This document shows positions 4,434 through 6,062 of a stretch of DNA of 6,062 nt, in pieces. The notes under the pieces were generated by a model. That model was given only the letters and a program-made list of their open reading frames with translations. It had not been told where the DNA came from and made no database searches. Positions within the stretch are counted from its first letter, which is position 1. The number at the start of each line of letters is the position of its first letter. Origin of the DNA: JAIVGV01 sp035295985 (lineage in GTDB: Bacteria > Acidobacteriota > Blastocatellia > Pyrinomonadales > Pyrinomonadaceae); NCBI GenBank assembly GCA_035295985.1, contig DATHBT010000103.1:1-6062 (forward strand), written 5' to 3'. The position numbers and the translations under genes are program-made.

Positions 4434-6062
4434 TCGGGTCGGGGCTTCATCAGCTCGGCGAAGCGGGGGTCGGCGCGCAGCCGGTCGAGACGCGGGTCGA
4501 AGCGGAGCGTGGGCCCGGGGCCGGGCTGTCGCGCGACGAAGCGTTCGAGGTGTTTGAACGCCTCCTCCGTCTCGCCGAGCGCCGAATGTGTGACGGCGAG
4601 GCTCAGGTGGGCCTGCGGGTACTGGGCGGAAAGATTGCGGAAGCGCGGGAAGAACTTGGTCGCCTCCTCGCGGTCGCCCGCGAGCGCGGCGGTGAAGGAC
4701 AGCCCCTCGCGCGCCTCGTCGAACTCGTCGTCCTGTTCGAGCGCGCGGCGGAAGTGGGCGCGCGCCTCCTCGTGGCGGCCCTGGAGGGCGCGCGTGTTGC
4801 CGAGGAGGGCGAGCAGCAGTAGCTGGTGGACGCCGCCCTGCGCCGTATCAAGTGCCTTCTCGCAGGTGGCGGCGGCGCGGTCGTAGTCGCGCGAGAAGTA
4901 GTACATCTGCGCGAGGTTAATGTTGATGACGGCCGAGAGCGGGTCGAGCGACTGCGCGCGCTGCATCTCGGCCGTGGCCTCTTCGAGGCGGCCGTCGGCC
5001 AAAAGTATGATGGCGTAGCGCTGGCGCGCGGTCGCGTAGTTGGGATTGATGGCGAGGGCGCGCTTGTAGGCGGCGGCGGCCCCTTCGGTGTCCCGGTCGA
5101 GACTGCGGACGAGTCCGGTGGCGGCGTGCGCCTCGGGCAGCGCGCCGTCCAGTAGGACGGCGCGCGCGGCCGTCTCGCGCGCGCGGCGCAGTGCCTCGTC
5201 GCGCGGCGCGATGCGCTCGTGCCGGTAGTAGGCGACGAGGCCATAGGAGTCCGCGAGTCCGGCATGGGCGAGCGCGTATGAGGGGTCGAGGCGGACGGCC
5301 TCCTCGTAGTGCTTGATGCTCTGGCGGAAGCCGTCCTCCGTGCGCAGGTTCCAGAAGTAGAAGCCGCGCGCGTAGGCTTGGTAGGCCTCCGGGTTCTGCG
5401 TGGGGTGCTTGGTGAGCTGCGAGCGCTCCTCGCTCGTCAGCTTCACCTTGAGCGCCTGCGCCACCTCCTCGGAGATGGCGTCCTGCACGGCGAACACGTC
5501 CGTCGCCTTCTTGTTGTAAATCTCGCCCCACAGCGGCTGGCCGTCGGGGATGCTCAGCAGCCGCACCGTCACGCGCACGCTGTCGCCCGCGCGCTGCACG
5601 CTCCCCTCGACGACGGCGTCAACCCCAAGCTCCCGCCCCGCCCTGACCGGATCGTAGTCGGCCGCCGTGTACTTGAAGACGGCGCTGGTGGGGCGCACCT
5701 GTATCTGTTGCAGGTTGCTGAGCTTCGTGATCATCGCGTCGGTCATGCCGAGGCCGAGGTGCGCGCCCTCGCCTTCGAGGCCGATGTGCTTGAGCGGCAG
5801 CACGGCGATGACGCGCGGGCCGCCGCTCGCGGGCCGCGCTGCCTGGCGCGGGCGGAAGAAGTAGGCGACGACGGCGAGCGCGAGCGCGATGGCGACGGCG
5901 ACGGCGACGAAGAGGCCCGCGCGGGCGCGGCGCGGGAGCGGCCCGGTGGCGGCGGCCTGCGGGAGCGGCGACGTGTCCGCCGCGCGCGGCACGTTTTCGG
6001 GAACATTCGGGACGACCGTGATCTCGTCGGTGTCGGCCGTCGTCGGCGGGGGCGACGCTGAG
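4424..6062 (-). CDS. Membrane-anchored FlgO-like/TPR protein, probable CadC-type regulator (N-terminus outside window)
   Basis: The frame is open to the right edge: 545 residues are visible and no stop lies between the edge and the GTG at 5992, so that GTG is not needed as a start. Visible residues 1-48 are a Pro/Ala/Thr-rich linker. One transmembrane helix lies at about 49-69 (GLFVAVAVAIALALAVVAYFF), followed by basic RPRQ. Residues 83-205 are an FlgO/TolB-N-terminal-like domain, with VIAVLPL, GMTDAMITKL, RPTS, ELGVDAVVEGSVQR and PLWGEIY. From about 224 come TPR-type helix pairs (EAVRLDPSYALAHAGLADSY, RALAINPNYATARQRYAIIL, AQSLDPLSAVININLAQMYY, RRALEQDDEFDEAREGL), ending in RFDPRLDRLRADPRFAELM. 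This order is typical of acidobacterial proteins with a cytoplasmic CadC/OmpR-type winged helix before the linker. That domain is inferred, not seen; a serine/threonine kinase domain is the main alternative, as such kinases carry similar tails. The FlgO-like and TPR parts should face the periplasm and bind protein or peptide partners. Confidence 0.9.
   Translation of the reverse strand, partial: SASPPPTTADTDEITVVPNVPENVPRAADTSPLPQAAATGPLPRRARAGLFVAVAVAIALALAVVAYFFRPRQAARPASGGPRVIAVLPLKHIGLEGEGAHLGLGMTDAMITKLSNLQQIQVRPTSAVFKYTAADYDPVRAGRELGVDAVVEGSVQRAGDSVRVTVRLLSIPDGQPLWGEIYNKKATDVFAVQDAISEEVAQALKVKLTSEERSQLTKHPTQNPEAYQAYARGFYFWNLRTEDGFRQSIKHYEEAVRLDPSYALAHAGLADSYGLVAYYRHERIAPRDEALRRARETAARAVLLDGALPEAHAATGLVRSLDRDTEGAAAAYKRALAINPNYATARQRYAIILLADGRLEEATAEMQRAQSLDPLSAVININLAQMYYFSRDYDRAAATCEKALDTAQGGVHQLLLLALLGNTRALQGRHEEARAHFRRALEQDDEFDEAREGLSFTAALAGDREEATKFFPRFRNLSAQYPQAHLSLAVTHSALGETEEAFKHLERFVARQPGPGPTLRFDPRLDRLRADPRFAELMKPRPDRQ

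Noticed and set aside
3592..4557. 321-codon + strand frame overlapping the dehydrogenase gene
   Set aside because: Its product is almost entirely Arg, Ser, Ala and Thr, typical of an out-of-frame read of GC-rich coding DNA, and it overlaps a well-supported enzyme.
5309..6061. 250-codon + strand frame antisense to the TPR gene
   Set aside because: It has no domain and a skewed Arg/Ala/Gly/Val composition. The opposite strand carries clear transmembrane, FlgO-like and TPR segments.

Overview
The window is about 6 kb of very GC-rich bacterial DNA. It holds four complete genes and two that run off the ends: five protein genes on the + strand, and one convergent gene on the - strand that leaves by the right edge. 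The gene families and the intergenic heptamer repeats suggest Acidobacteriota, probably class Blastocatellia. The hints are a LolA-like secreted protein ending in an 'RNxxxFRNYxKF' block, small stand-alone Fis-type regulators, and a large TM/FlgO-like/TPR protein. This placement rests on recall of family distribution, not on a search.

Layout. 1-402 is the 3' end of a probable exported protein with a beta-rich fold. 395-507 is an inverted array of 7-bp repeats that also supplies that gene's stop codon. 528-1436 encodes a NAPE-PLD/RomA-type metallo-beta-lactamase-fold hydrolase with all metal ligands present, closed by a textbook intrinsic terminator (1461-1511). 1512-1716 is non-coding leader with TTGA-like motifs at helical spacing and a potential hairpin. 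1717-2526 encodes an exported HELGH zinc-metallopeptidase-like protein, and 2584-3036 a small Fis-type helix-turn-helix protein; these two are probably one operon, ending at the terminator 3101-3156. 3163-3283 is a second inverted heptamer array of a different sequence. 3327-4376 encodes a leucine/branched-chain (or phenylalanine) amino acid dehydrogenase, possibly from a leaderless mRNA. 4424-6062 (- strand) encodes a membrane-anchored FlgO-like/TPR protein. Its reading frame stays open to the window edge, so its N-terminus, very likely a CadC-type winged-helix DNA-binding domain, lies outside.

The genes do not form one obvious pathway. The clearest functional link is the metallopeptidase/Fis-regulator pair. 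The dehydrogenase would feed branched-chain keto acids into catabolism or iso-fatty-acid synthesis. I see no RNA gene, CRISPR array, transposase or phage gene. The most notable signals are the two unrelated heptamer inverted arrays, one of which intrudes into a coding end, and the promoter/start geometry of the dehydrogenase. I found no convincing evidence of a wholly new multi-gene system.
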